From contig CM017572.1 in NCBI GenBank assembly GCA_007844125.1, positions 26,555,879 through 26,619,878 on the forward strand: 64,000 nt of DNA, in the 5' to 3' direction. This document shows, piece by piece, positions 14,986 through 27,600 of this stretch (positions are counted from its first letter, which is position 1; each line of letters opens with the position of its first letter). The position numbers and the translations under genes are program-made. The stretch comes from Sinonovacula constricta. Taxonomy: Eukaryota; Mollusca; Bivalvia; Cardiida; Solecurtidae. Below the pieces are notes generated by a model. That model was not told the DNA's origin. It made no database searches and was given only the letters and a program-made list of their open reading frames with translations.

Positions 14986-15834
14986 AATGAAAAGAAAATC
15001 GATCTATCTGAATAAAAATGTCCAAGCGCTGACGTTTTCTTTGATATGTTATGACGAAAGTAGTGACGTCATTGAAAAACAATGTCCACATTGTATTTAC
15101 AACAGAGAGAAATATTTTTTCTATTAGAAGAACTACACAAAATTATTGATTGTAAAGGAAATTAATTTTGTGACTCAAGACAAGAAAATGATCAGAGAAG
15201 TGTAAATGGTTGAAGCATCCTGTACATATGAAGGTGGAATTGAGGAACCAAATGTTCTTCAAAGAAAATACACGTAACAAACCTTATCTGAGGAATAAAA
15301 TAATTTAATTTAAGATATAATTGACTCATATGTGCTTAATTGATTGTAGCTTTAATTGCATGTATTTATTGATATTTTTGAACGGTTAAATATAATAGAA
15401 GTTGTTGTCCATCATTAATTTAAGTCGATACTTTAAGTGTTTTTAAAATGCGCATATTATTTTATTAAAATATAATTGTCTTTGAGCATATATATATATA
15501 TAGGCTTTCACAATTCATGTTTACGTTGGTGTCGTAAAACAAATACCAGTAAGTATTTGAAGAATTTGAATTTCATAAAGCTGCGAAGAAATTATGTGAA
15601 AATAGTCTAGTCAAGATATAAAAGAAACATAAAACTATAATCTCGTTTAAGTTATTATGACACCAAAATAACAATACTTTAACTTTTTATCTGTTACCTT
15701 AAAGGAGGTAACCGACAGTTTGGACCTATTTTCTTTTCATTAAAGAACCAAATAAACTATTGTTGCCTAAACAGATCTCGCGAAAAGCAGTTTATTAATG
15801 TGTGAAAAGTGAACCATAACGACACAATTATCAT

Positions 15835-16010
15835 TACAAAAATGTATTTCCTATCTGAGTCACGCTGCACAGTTAGCTATTTTTAAACTAAGAAAACCAC
15901 GTGACCAGTTATGTTTTAGCTCGTTAACGTCATCCGCTGATGTCGATGTCTATTTTGAGCAGGAATCCCGATCGTTCTTATTTATAGATTTAAAAAGAAT
16001 GAACATTTTA
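15835..16010. repeat. Dispersed repeat family R3, copy 2
   Basis: Closest to 35965-36180. Both contain 'gtatttcct', 'acgctgcacagttagctatt', 'cacgtgacca' and 'cttatttatagattt' in the same order and orientation. No coding capacity is seen. Confidence 0.7.
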
Positions 16011-16624
16011 AATGTGGATTAACAGGTTTAATTGTCCAAAAGTTGAGATACTGTTGAAAATCGTTTAAGCTTAGCCTAAAGTTTGATCCTTTTGCAAAAG
16101 CTATGCACAAATACCCTAAACAGAGGTCAATTATTGTTACATATATTTGACATAGATAAACTTTTGGATTCTACCTTTAAGTGACAATTTTATAGGTTTA
16201 TATAAAAATGGAAACAAAAACAAAATGACAATAAAACTTAATTAAAATCTGTGTTGCTGTTGTTGTTGTTTTCATCCGTAGATACATACATCAATAGTGT
16301 TGTAAAACAGATGACAACTTATACAACACCATCCTTAAGTAGCTTAAAGGTCTACAGATACGGTGTAAATACACACTATACACATGATACTAGTCCATAT
16401 GTGACGTTTAGGATAACAAAATAGAGAACGTTTAATAAAATAAGCTAAACCTTTACTAGCATTTTAATGAATTTCCATTTATATCTTATAATAAGTAAAA
16501 CGCTGATCAGACAAAACTGTCTTTAGTCACTATAAGAAGGTTGCTGACCACACAACCCTCCATTCCTTCTCGCGACCAAATACACTGTACTTGCTACTTA
16601 TTATTTGATATAAATCTAATGACT

Positions 16625-16682
16625 CATGTTGTTTATTGTTTATTGGGTTTATCGTCCCACCAACAGTATTTCAGTTATCTGG
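16625..16682 (-). repeat. SINE-like element, family A, cut by assembly gap
   Basis: The reverse complement of this 58-bp piece matches the 3' terminus of the 63361-63655 element ('ccagataactgaaatactat', 'ggtgggtcgataaacccaat'). It runs directly into the run of Ns, so the rest of the element lies in the gap. Confidence 0.7.
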
Positions 16683-16782
16683 NNNNNNNNNNNNNNNNNN
16701 NNNNNNNNNNNNNNNNNNNNNNNNNNNNNNNNNNNNNNNNNNNNNNNNNNNNNNNNNNNNNNNNNNNNNNNNNNNNNNNNNN
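16683..16782. other. Assembly gap (100 N)
   Basis: Exactly 100 Ns, the usual placeholder for a gap of unknown size. Sequence missing here could include exons of the intermediate-filament gene whose 5' end is not seen. Confidence 0.98.
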
Positions 16783-19700
16783 TAGGGAGGGGGTGGTTGT
16801 GGTAGTGTTAATTGTAGAAAGTACAATAATATAAAAGTAAAAAACCGACAATTTATAGAAAAAAATATGTTATTGCAGTTTAAGCATGCGAGTGACTAGA
16901 ACATTAAAGTCACTGCCCGGATAGTTGATAAAACATCGAAAAAGAAACAGTTTTACTTATTTGAAGGTGTTGGACTGTTTGGATTTAAGTAAGTAAGTAT
17001 TAAGCATACGTTTAGTGTATTTGCCTGTGTTCTTGCCCCACTCCTCGCTCAAGCCTGTCTGATTAAGCGACCGTTCACAATCCACGGCCTTAATGAAGGA
17101 TTATGGACACTGAGCAATGTTAACGCATAACTGAGCCGCCTTAATCTGTTTTGATTCCCCCTGATTTATTTCGCTATTGAACTAATGGTGTGAGAGAAAG
17201 TAAACACACACACACAACTGTAATGCTCCTTCCAGATACTAAAACGGAACAGAACGAATTGTATGTTCAGAGGTTTTGATCCTGAAAAAAACCAAAACAA
17301 CAACAACAAAAAAACAAGACGACATAATTACTATTCACAAACATGATGTATACGTGGCTTTACTTATAAAACAATAAAGTCCGTATACTATCACGAGATT
17401 ACATTAAGCTCGATAAATAGAAATTGCCTTAAAATATGATATATGCATTAGAAAAAAAGAAAAGTCTCCTTTCATGTGTGGTTTTCCATTTAAATTGTTT
17501 CTTTGTTTATGAATGTTTATAAGGTAAAACCTTATAAATAATGTTTCCGTCATGACATTTTCAATGTAATCTGAACGAATAAAATTATTATCTTTTATTT
17601 ACCATGTTCCCGGTGAAGTAAACAATTGCTGAGCCAGCAGTTTCGTATTCAGACAACTGGCAGGCATGAATCAATAGTGGACTATATGGCCGGCAGATAA
17701 CGACCACGATTACTGGCAATAGTGATAGCCGCGTGCTCACAGACATCGCTCATAATCTGTCATCTTGGGGAAATAACTAGCTATCCGAATATATACACGA
17801 TACAGGATCCGGAAGTTCAATTATTCACTTCCTTTCAACCTATAAATAAATCGTTGGTAATGTTGCATTATGGGCAATAATCAATCTGGGTCACAAGGTC
17901 ATGTTCGCTGACCTAGTGGTTTCATATATTGGAATTCGACCAGGCAAAGGCAATACTAGATTGGTTTCTGCTAAAACAAATGAGAAAAAGACCGCCATCA
18001 AGTGTGACAATAGTTGATTTATTTGGAACAATTACTTCGTTATTGAATACATTTGTTGTTTTGTTTTGTTTTTCTTTGAAGTTTTATTAAAAGAAAAAAA
18101 ATAAACAAAATGATATCTGTAAAAATCGATATAAAATGCCTTTGTATTTCTGTAAATGGCCGCACAGTATCGTTCATTCAAAGCTAAAGTGTACTATTTG
18201 TTATATAAACAGCTGTTTGAAGAGACATGGTCCTACATTGCTATTGTGCATGTTGAATAAGTTTTGTTGTATCGATTGGAATAAGTATAACAGGTTTTAA
18301 TTCGAATACACTTAGTTGGTCATATATGGCTGAAAACTGCCTCTAAGGGATGGTATGGAATTGTAAATGAAGCGTTCACTTGTTTCCTCCTTAGGGTAAT
18401 TATGTGCTGTATTGTCTGGTTCTAAAACGTATGGAACTTGCCGCGTCAGCCAAAATGTCGGGAAGCATTGTCAGCACGTGACTAAAATTGACGACAACCA
18501 GGCTTAAAACCGGACGTGAATTATACACGCTGGTTGCCATTGTCTAGTTAATATATAATTACTTTCAAGTCATGTTTGCTATTATTAAAAGAATCGATTT
18601 TATCATTGCAGTAATGTTTTCTCCGTCATGGCTATTGAGGTGTACACAAATATCAAATTAACTTATATAACGTGCTGTACTCTACTGGTGGTTCAAGGCT
18701 TAACTGATTGAAGTATTTTATTTCTGTGTTAATTTATCAACAAGCTCTAATTTAAATCATCGTTCATGTAAGAACATTCGTTCGTCATCTATTTTACATG
18801 TTATTTTTGTTCTGTTTTAATTTGTCTGCTTCTTGGTTTTTATATAAATTTTATATATAATTTTCTGCTTCTGTATTAATTTATTATTTTTTATTCCTAC
18901 TGCAATTTGTTCATTTCGCATATGTTGGAATCTCAATAATTTACTTAAGTTGCTTTGAGGAACATTAACATAAGTGTGTTATATCTATCATGTTTAACGA
19001 CTTAATCTTATTTTCCATTTATAAATGTTATTTCAACTGAAATGCCAGCAACGTCCAACGCAAATGAATAACAACCAATCCCTCTTGTTCAATTAAATCT
19101 CACCAAACACATTATTGCTGCCGTTTGGACAAGGATTAGGTCTTTATTGACTGCTGATATTTCAAAAGGTCTGTGCACAAGTGCAATTCTCAATGACCAT
19201 CACAATCCCTTTAACCTGCCACATATTTTGAAACGACGCCAGACAAAAGAGCATAAAATAGTTCCTCGCGGACGCTAGGGAGTGTTCTTGCACAAGAAGC
19301 AAGCGGTAACCAACCGATCAATACCTGAAAGCAATGTGCAGGCAAAATCGCATTCTCGCTCAAGGTCGGCCTGCAACTATAGGCATGAAAGTCTAGATAG
19401 ACACGGTCTCTGGAAGTCTATTGTTAACGGTGCCGTTTGCTTCTTGGCTGTCCTGTCGGGTTGGCACCGTACCAAAGCAACTTCAAATTGTCAGCAATAC
19501 GCATATCCCCACCAACTATGCTGTATTTATCAATAAGTCATAAGTTTATCAATTAATTCTCAATTATTTTCTAACAGCATATTAACTACATGGGTACATG
19601 CGTAGCATCAAATAGGATATATGATGTTCTGAAAATGAACTCGTGCTAGATAGACTAAGAATGGAGAAAACCACTGTATTATATGCATTGGTACTGCACG

Positions 19701-21475
19701 TTCTGCAGTTTTTCCTATCTGTGCCCTTTGAGGTCAAATTTCATTAATGTACAATTGAAAATGCATTAACATAGTTGTTTGACCGTAAGGCACTACATTT
19801 TGTTTCTACACTTGTAGTAGGATTGTCTTCTTTCGGGTTCATATTTCGTATGGTTTTGTTTCTTAATTGTCGTTAAGTTCTAAAGTCATTATTTCGCATT
19901 CATATTTTCTGATCCTTTCAAATGCTGTTTGTAGCACTATTGTGACATATACTCTGCTGTGTGTTCGATAAAATTTTCTTTTGTTAATTCAAATGAGAAT
20001 AAGAAGAACAATTATTTTCTTTGGGCAAAATTGCATGCATCAGGTAATTTTCAATTTGTGACCTAGTATGCACGTGGTTTCAAGGACACTTCAGTCAGTT
20101 GTTTAAGTAAGCATACGACTTCCAGCATTTTACACCATTGTTATTAGAACAAAACTTTTTTATCATAAGTAATTGGTTTGCATTAGATATATACTCCAAA
20201 TACTATTCAAAGGTCATAGCAGAACAAAATATATTTATCCTTGTCTGGAAATCCTCCCTACATCATCTTCAAACAAAACAGAAAAATAACAAATAAACAA
20301 ACAACAAAATAAAACAAGAATAAAACAACATAAACAACAACAACAAAGCAAAACATAAAGTACTTTGGGTAGTCACATGTTTTTATCTACTGCGCGTGTC
20401 TTTTCATCAACATATATTTATTAACATAAAACAATGATGGGCTAGGTCACGTGTAGAGCACGCATAAAAAAATAACGTGCAGTTGATATTTATTTTCACG
20501 AAAACAGTATGATGCAGTGTACTTACTAAAGAATTGCGTGTGTTCTGTTGATCGATTGCAGACTGCAGATAAACGCCTGTGATGCTCATATAACTTAACT
20601 ATTAAATACCAAATACTGAAAACCTTTGAGATGCTAAGACATTTACTAAGACTGATAATCGTTAAACTTGGATGCTCGTAAAGAAGCTGCAAGACTTAAT
20701 TAAAAGTGAATGTAGTATAACACACGCTTTGTCATTTATGGTCTTGAAACATCTGCTTTAATTTGTGACTTTTTGTGGTTCGTTGGATGAATATTTTAGT
20801 ATAGAGTTACACGCATGCGCAAAGAACAGAAGGTAGAAAGACGTTAACACGCACAGAAAAAAAAGTTTTCAAATAAAATATTAAACTAGGCGTAAAATAG
20901 TCGTCAAAGTCGCCGTGACTTTGGTGCACGTGGTCAGGCCGTGTCGATAATCATTGAGGAGACGAGAAAGGTTACCTGAGGTAAATGTCGTCTGCTGCTT
21001 GATTGGTTCTCACTCATTCTCGCAGACCCTCTTTGCAGACGATGTTTTAATCGATAGGGTGGACACAAGGTCGCTGCATGTCAGCAAGTTCGTTAGCTGC
21101 GATGCTTCGACAAGGCACACAAACCTGTCCAATATAAACAGTAAACAATTACCAGTTTTCACAAAACTACTGCAGTTATGATTTATAATAAACGCAGATG
21201 TGGCCGACAGAAGAATATGTGCATCTTCTTATTTATATCCACTTCTAACATGGCATTTTGAGAATCTAAAAACAAAAACAAAAAATACTTTTCTTGATAC
21301 TGTATGATTCGCCTTTAGAAAGCGTTGTCATTTTGAGCATTTGTACAAGTTGAGCATTTCAATGCAAGTAATAATGTGGTTTAACTTCCCTTCCGTAATG
21401 TTTGTCTTTGTTTATGTTCCAGTTGATATGCATTTTTTGTTTAATTCTCAAATGCGTGTCTTTGTTTCGTTCTAG
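16783..21475. other. Non-genic or upstream intronic stretch
   Basis: No supported exon. A stretch around 20890-21180 is richer in GC than its surroundings but shows no recognisable protein. An A/C-rich AAC-type patch lies at about 20270-20360. The first visible intermediate-filament exon starts in mid-codon, so at least the 3' part of this stretch must be intron of that gene. Confidence 0.5.
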
Positions 21476-21662
21476 ACTTGATGAGGCCAAGAAGTACCGC
21501 CAGCAGGACCGCGAGGTGATTAACAAGTTGAACCAGCAGATTGCCGACCTCGAGAGTGAGCTCAACCTTCTCAGACGTTCCATCGACTCACTGGAGACCG
21601 AGAGGGGCAGAGACAAGGCCACCATCAACCGACTACAACAGGAAGTTGACAAACTCAGAATC
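21476..21662 (+). CDS. Intermediate-filament exon: coil 1B part
   Basis: Acceptor 'ttctag' and donor 'gtaagt'. It has one base finishing a split codon, then 62 codons. The peptide (LDEAKKYRQQDREVINKL and onward, including LNLLRRSIDSLE) has heptad spacing and matches coil 1B of lophotrochozoan filament proteins. It enters in phase 2 and leaves in phase 0. An upstream exon is required. Confidence 0.93.
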
Positions 21663-24600
21663 GTAAGTTGCCTCCGTAGCAATTTGTCTTAAACATAATT
21701 GATTTAAAACGTCTTACTAAACACAGTTTAAAGACAACTTATTGAACATATTGTTTCGCTAACTTCTGAAATATTTCAATATAGTTTATGAAATGTAATG
21801 TATTGACAAAAAGGTTTAGTGACATATTCCAGACGTTAGTTCCAGCTCGTTTCTACAAAATGAATGAACACACACTTTTTCATGGTCTTCAAATGAGTAA
21901 ATTAATGTCGGTGGGACAAGAAATGCAACAAATCGAAACACAACAGGTTCATGTTGTTTCCTCCGAACTAAAAGTTGGAACATTGTGACACATCATCTAA
22001 AAGAACCATTAATGCTTTCCACTGCAGAGTGGTGAAGTGAGAAGTTCGAAAGAATCACTTAAGTATATTGAAAAATCGTAAATGTTATAGTCAGTACTGT
22101 TATAACCTTAAGAAAGAAATGCAGAACTGTAGTTTTCCAATTTCAAACATTTTAAGCAGTACAATTTTTAATTATTATTTTTTTTATAATTTTCTGTCAG
22201 TGACATCTCAGTTTGTAAGCGTCGTTTTTTAACGTAAGTATATACCTACAACACGGTACCATTCTTGCAAACAGTACAGGCATATAATTCTTATGACGCA
22301 AACATAGTGTTTACATATTTTAGATTTTCAGATACAAATGCATTTGCTTAGCCCATCGATTGTAATCATAGCCTTGTACAGCAGTCTTTACCAAGCTGTT
22401 GCAGGACTTAGTTGAAGAGTTACTTTGTATAAACTGAAATCCGAAAGAACATGCTAGTATATATCTTATCAATTGAACACAATTTTGAAGATCATCGTTT
22501 TTAGTTTGTTAAGACCCGACATAAATGCATATTGTACACCACGAGAATTTGATAAGTCTTTTCTTTTCGTGGAGATGAAAATATCTTGACTGGATTAGCC
22601 TCATCCATTTATGATGCATGAGTTTCGCACTTACAAGGTTATGAAGAGAGACGGATGCTGCGGGGCACAGTCTGTTCTAGTCTAACAATATCTACTGTGC
22701 CTCTTTATGGCCACGTAATAAATCATTCTTATCAAGCATCGCTGGTTTCTTGGAGAAACTGCTACATTGATCGATAAGTTTGCTAACAACATGTGCTGGC
22801 TTTGCTGCTACTGCAGAAATTGCAGAATTACAGCAACTCCAGACGTCTGATACAAGACCGCCCTCGTCTGCACTACAAAACTACACACATTCACATTACA
22901 TCGCGATTGTTTCTAATGTTAGATAAGTATATGTATATGAAATACTGAAAAGTCAAGAACATAATGGGTTTTTTTAATAGACGTCTGATACAAGACCGCC
23001 TTCGTCTGCACTCTTAAACTACACGCAATCACATTACATCGCGATTGTTTCTAATTTTAGATGAGTATATATATAATATATATATATTATATATATATGA
23101 AATACTGAAAAGTCAAAAACATAATATGTGTTATTTAAATGCAATGTTTTGTTGACATTTATAGTACACTACGTTTCTGTAGTGTTGAAATTGTTGTTAG
23201 ACTTTTGAGATAGATCAAGACATAAATATTATCATTGGAGGCAATGGCACATGTATTGATATACAATGTCACATGTATAAGAAGAAATGTATAGCCGAAC
23301 CCACATGTGCGTTTCAAAATCAAAATAATTATGCAGACTGACACAAAATAAATGTACCCTGGAGCACTACATCGAAACACGTTTGTCTAGCATATTATAT
23401 CCACCACCTACTTGTATAGCTCGACGTGGTCTTGATTACCACGAGAAGCGTTTTGCCAGACTATTAAAACACCGCATGCCTAATTTCTTTTAATTGTTTT
23501 TCAAACAACAATCTAGCAGAAATACACTTTTACTATAATCTTTATAACACTGACTACTGGCAATTATTACATACATGTATGCGTCTGTGTTTTCAGGACC
23601 TTAACAACGAGACCCTGGCTCACCTGGACGCTGAGAACCGCCGCCAGACACTGGAGGAAGAAATGGAATTCATGAAGAAGGTCCACGAACAGGTAGGTCG
23701 CACAGTAGACAGCCTTGCAGTATCTGACAATAGAGAATCAATGATCATTTTTCTCATTACATGTTATCACATTGAACGATGCATAGAAATAGTTATGTAC
23801 GAAAACCAATACATCTATAGATTTAATTAAATTTAAATGATACGAAATTTGGCCTAGCTAGAATATTTTACTATGTATACGTCAAATCGTAGCATATTTT
23901 AATGAATGAAACGAAAACTTCACTCTGCAATTTATTTCATCGTTATGCACCAGATACCAACCTTAAGTAGCTTACAACTGTTTGCTATTTCTGTATTCAT
24001 AGCCTCTATATTCTTTTTTTTCTAACCATAACTCGGATGTCAAACTGAACTGAAAGATGATTTTACATTGCTTCTGCTTTTACCGTTGATTTTCACTTCG
24101 ACTTCCATTTGTAACAGGAATTGAAGGAGCTAGCTGCCCTTGCCTACCGCGACACGACTGCCGAAAACCGCGAGTTCTGGAAGAGCGAGCTGGCTCAGTG
24201 TATCCGAGATATCCAACAGGAGTACGACAACAAGGTGGACCAAATCCGCGGAGACATGGAGGGATTCTACAACCTCAAGGCAAGCACTTGATATATGGCA
24301 AAGTATATAAGCAATATCGCTTGAATCCTGTTTAACCACTGATTGTGCGTTCTGACTCAAGAAGGAACAAGTATATTTACCAAAGGTCTAATACATTTAT
24401 GAAATGCATGTTCATTTTTATTCAGTTATGTGCTCTAGGTAATTGCTGTACATCAACATATAAAGCAAAATAACAAATACTGTACGTTTGTATGGTCTGA
24501 ATTGATAAATGTTATTTTTGGTTTAGTTAATATAGTGCACAGCAATCTTTTAACTCCGGTCGTTGGTTTCAAGAAAGTCATACAACGTTTTCATTGTATC

Positions 24601-27600
24601 TGATGTTTCTTGTCATTTCAATGTCTCCTCTATTGTGTCTCAGATCCAAGAGTTCAGGACCGGGGCCACCAAACAGAACATGGAAGTGACACACATCAGA
24701 GAGGAGAACAAGAAACTCAGCAAGCAGATGTCCGACCTGAGGAGCAAGCTCGCCGATATGGAGGCTAGGGTAAGACTGCTCACCTCAACAGTCATGATGA
24801 CACAAGGACTACAGTGATGATCAATTATTATTATTTTGCTCTTAAATATATTTTATAACTACTATATGTTATTGCTAATAAGATAGCATATTTCTGATAA
24901 GGACAGCAACGACATGTGACTCTACAATGTATGCTAATTGAATATCTTAACGACTTTGTTTCCTTGTATGTGTACCTCTAACACTTTTGATAATGAAAAT
25001 GATGCGTCTCACAAATAACATAAATGATACTGCAATTCCGGATATCTTGTCCTGGCTCTTTCGACAACATTCAAAAGCGGCTCCGGAAATCTTATATTAT
25101 CAATCAAAAGGAACATGTTTCATAAACATGAAGAAGTATAATCAATATTAGAGTAGCTGGATATAGCGTGGTCTTAATATTATAATTGGGATTTATTAAG
25201 TTGGTTTTCATGTTCTTTTCATGGCAAATATCTTGTTGTCTACAGAACGCCCAACTTGAGAAACAGTACCAGGACTGTCTACGAGAACTGGAGAAGAAGG
25301 ACATGGACCACGTGATGGAGACCACGCAGCTTAGAGATGAGATTTCCAAACTGAGAGTAGAAATGGAGAACATTCTGGCCGAGTTACAGACCATTGTCGA
25401 CATAAAACTGTCCCTGGAACTGGAAATCGCTGCATACAGGAAGCTCCTGGAAGGAGAAGAGAACAGGTCGGTGCCTTCTTATAGAAATGGCATTTATAGC
25501 GGCAAGTATTCCTCGTCCTCTAAATATTCTGACAGAGGACTTGACAAGGCAGATGAGACAACTGCCGATGGTAAAGCTAATGAAAAGGAGAAGGATAATG
25601 CGAACGAAGGGGGAAGTAGCAGCTCTGATAAAAAGGAGGAGAATTAGATAGATAGGAACATCTTATTTTGCTAGATAGGTCAACAAATTGTTTGTGTTTA
25701 TGCCAATTACAGCGGCTTGTTAAATTTAAATTAACTGTAAATCTTACACCGCAACTGCACAATATTTAACATGTCAGCTTTTCATGGTCATTGTACGCAA
25801 GCGTTTAGTGTGTGTTTTTCATTTTATTAACTAAATTAAAAAATAGCCCACGCAAAATCAGAGATAAGGTACACATTTGAAACGTCGTTTGTCACAAGTG
25901 TCACACTTATTACTTACAAATGCAATAATTACAAAGAAGAACGTAATGCCTTCAACGCTATGTTCCCGTATTTTTTTCAGATATTTGCACTGTTTAATTT
26001 CTTGGTTTTCTTTTTCCATTGTAGGTTAGGAACATATCCCGACCAAGTATTGTTTAATGAGATAATTTGTCAATTTTATATGCATATTGTCAATATATTT
26101 GTGAATTTGTCATTATTTATGGTATCCTTAAAACAAAAACAACTGATAATCTCACTTAGTCATTATGGTATTTTGAACGATTATTATAAATTTACTGTCA
26201 TTTTTCATGTGTGATAGATATATGTATGTGTTGTCTGTATGGACCATGTTCATTATTTAGATATTTGAAGATAATGCTAACCGTTTAAGCCCACAAGGAC
26301 AACAAACAGCTATATTGTTAACAGGGTTGAGGCTGCCAGGAGAAGATTCGATCTTATATACAGGGATGCCTACCCGCCATATGAGCGAAAGTCGACAGAG
26401 TACGATAAGCCTAGTAAAGACAAGGAAAAGCCTCTTGAATCAGTTAAAGAAACAAAGACAGAAGAGAGTGTATTGGAAGCCCTACCAAATCAACAGGATG
26501 CCAGCCCCGATACTGATGCTGCAAGTTCAATAACAATGTCAGACCAGGCAATGTCACCAAAGGGCGACGATGAACCTTCTGACTTTGCGGAAATCGGTAA
26601 TAAAGAGGATGAACTACCGACCGACAAAACGCAAATTGCTGAAGAAGAAACTACAAAACAGCTGCCTTCACCACAAGAAGAGCATGTATTGCCGGTGAAA
26701 ACTGCAGTAGAAAAACTAGAAAGCCACTTAAGAGATGAACATGATGGACACGGTCTCGGTGCTAAAAGTCCCTCTTTGTCACCATCAGCGAGAGAGTCCG
26801 AAATGACCCAGGATGAAAGGGATATGACAACATCGATAACGCACGTCTTATCACCCGTCAGCGACAAATCTGAATTACAAAAGCAGTCATCGCATGAAAA
26901 CAAAGATGAGACAGAAATAAACGAAAACATTACCAAGAAAAGCGTGAGTTTGGTGGAATCTTCAGAAGTTATCGATGTAGTTGATGGACCAGAAACTGAC
27001 TCAAGGGAGTCAGAATCAGGAGAGGTCACACATGATGATAACAATGCAAATAAGGCTCTAAGCTACAAAGAAACAACAAACGAACCGCCTATAAGCGATG
27101 ACACGGGCATTTCAAATATGGAAGAAGATTCGAATGGCGAGACCAGTAAAACTGAACACACGAAAACAGAAACCGACGTAACTGAAACTGGAAAGATTAC
27201 AGATTCAGCAGAGCAATCCAAGCTTGAGCCGTCTGAACGGTTGTCGACAAAACTTGACTGTCCAGTCAAAGATACGCCAGAATTTAGCAAAGAAACCGAA
27301 GTTCCATCCAAAGAAACAGTATTACCGGACATTTCTGAATCGATTTCGCCAAAAGAAAGCACACAGTCCAATAAACCAGAATGTGTCTCACCCAGTCAAT
27401 TGGATTTAGAAAGTATTATTACATCTGATCCAAAGAAAGATAAAACTCCTGATATTTCGCCAAAGATTACGAGTCCCGAGGTCAGTTTACAGTTAGAGTT
27501 AGCAGATGATAAAATTTCGCCAACCCGACAGGAGTTAGTCGAAACTGACCCATCACACGAAGAAACACAAACAAAACCTCTGTATAGATCTGACAATATG

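Noticed and set aside
19282..19536. Open frame of 84 codons in a somewhat GC-richer patch
   Set aside because: No recognisable domain, coiled-coil heptads or flanking splice consensus, and it does not match the missing filament head or coil 1A.
20890..21181. GC-richer stretch just upstream of the first filament exon, considered as an alternative promoter or first exon
   Set aside because: A frame of 75 codons exists, but there is no coil 1A similarity and no donor that would join 21476 in the required phase with a convincing peptide. Left as unexplained sequence.
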